Below are positions 7,682-7,907 of a stretch of 7,907 bases of DNA, piece after piece. A program made the translations under genes and the position numbers. Source of the DNA: Pseudomonadota bacterium (GTDB lineage: Bacteria > Desulfobacterota > Anaeroferrophillalia > Anaeroferrophillales > Tharpellaceae); contig WFRP01000239.1 of assembly GCA_015486505.1 (NCBI GenBank), forward strand, positions 1 through 7,907. Direction: 5' to 3'. The notes below the pieces were generated by a model, which was not told where the DNA came from, did no database searches, and saw only the letters and a program-made list of their open reading frames with translations. Each line of letters opens with the position of its first letter. The first letter of the stretch is position 1.

Positions 7682-7685
7682 CCTT
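7682..7685 (-). promoter_or_regulatory. Shine-Dalgarno of yjbQ
   Basis: On the minus strand AAGG lies 4-5 bases before the ATG at 7677. The match is modest, but the spacing suits this start. Confidence 0.55.
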
Positions 7686-7702
7686 ACTCAACTTTCTGAC
7701 TT

Positions 7703-7731
7703 GTTATAGCTGTTTTTTTGTAACTATTCAG
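7703..7731 (-). promoter_or_regulatory. Weak candidate promoter for yjbQ
   Basis: On the minus strand TATAAC (7708-7703, 5 of 6 to TATAAT) is preceded by CTGAAT (7731-7726, 3 of 6 to TTGACA) at a 17-bp spacing that includes a run of seven A's. The -35 is poor, so this is only a possibility. Confidence 0.2.
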
Positions 7732-7907
7732 CCGAATCCGGGGTCGGGCGCGGTTCTTCTCCGCTCGGCGTTAAGATTTCTGTTTTTCCTTTAAGCTCGC
7801 TGCGCCCGCCTTGCAAAACTCGCTTACGCTCAAACAGTTGCAATGCTAATGGGCTCCCGCTCGCTTCCGAAAAACAACGAAATCGTTTCCGCAACCGCTT
7901 ACGAAAA
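7724..7907 (-). CDS. Possible 3' end of a minus-strand gene, or a dispersed repeat with an open frame
   Basis: Reading the minus strand from the right edge, one frame is open for 60 codons to a TAG at 7726-7724, giving a basic then acidic tail (starts FRKRLRKRFR, ends PTPDSAE). It has no start in the window and I recognise no domain. The other two minus frames have stops. Against a normal gene: rare-looking codons (TTA, CGA, GGA, ACA), no recognisable fold, and short recurring motifs (CGCTTACG at 7821-7828 and 7896-7903 on the plus strand; CTCGCT at 7796, 7819 and 7860). In favour: same direction as yjbQ, 46 bp before it, as in an operon. It could also be an intergenic repeat read through by a gene's tail. 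Confidence 0.3.
   Translation of the reverse strand, partial: FRKRLRKRFRCFSEASGSPLALQLFERKRVLQGGRSELKGKTEILTPSGEEPRPTPDSAE

Noticed and set aside
7796..7907. Recurring CTCGCT/CGCTTACG motifs considered as a CRISPR array
   Set aside because: The repeats are only 6-8 bases, irregularly spaced and without uniform spacers.

Overview
The window most likely comes from a Gram-negative bacterium of the Desulfobacterota/Desulfuromonadia type ('deltaproteobacteria'). This placement is inferred from protein style only: a large hybrid histidine kinase with PAS, GAF_2 and a C-terminal receiver carrying ITDQTMP, a radical SAM subfamily that looks like ones I associate with Geobacter relatives, and moderate GC content. 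No rRNA, tRNA, mobile element, CRISPR array or phage gene is visible.

Layout, left to right. (1) 8-3727 (+) encodes a 1239-residue membrane-bound hybrid sensor kinase with two tandem periplasmic solute-binding-like (Venus flytrap) domains, then TM, PAS, GAF, HisKA, HATPase_c and receiver. Its true start may lie outside the window. (2) After a 38-bp gap, 3766-5289 (+) encodes a 507-residue B12-binding-type radical SAM protein with a C-x4-C-x2-C cluster motif. The short gap and lack of a terminator allow co-transcription with the kinase. (3) A 74-bp AT-rich intergenic region (5290-5363) holds a possible promoter, an 8-bp direct repeat spaced by one helical turn and a strong Shine-Dalgarno. It leads into 5364-7202 (+), a secreted V8/trypsin-like serine protease with an intact His-Asp-Ser triad and a C-terminal pair of related beta-rich repeats. 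(4) A strong perfect-stem hairpin at 7241-7280 acts as a convergent bidirectional terminator and runs into the stop codon of (5) 7279-7677 (-), a YjbQ/UPF0047 family protein. (6) The right edge (about 7724-7907) has a minus-strand open frame entering from outside. It may be the end of another gene, but its composition and recurring short motifs make a dispersed intergenic repeat equally plausible.

How the genes work together: the kinase senses a periplasmic ligand and would signal to a partner not in this window. No dedicated response regulator or HPt protein is adjacent. The radical SAM protein is a probable cytosolic modification enzyme of unknown substrate. The protease has its own likely promoter and looks functionally separate, and YjbQ is a housekeeping-like gene facing the other way. 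I see no convincing evidence of a new multi-gene system. The items most worth checking are the right-edge sequence, the duplicated C-terminal module of the protease and the unusual radical SAM cluster motif.
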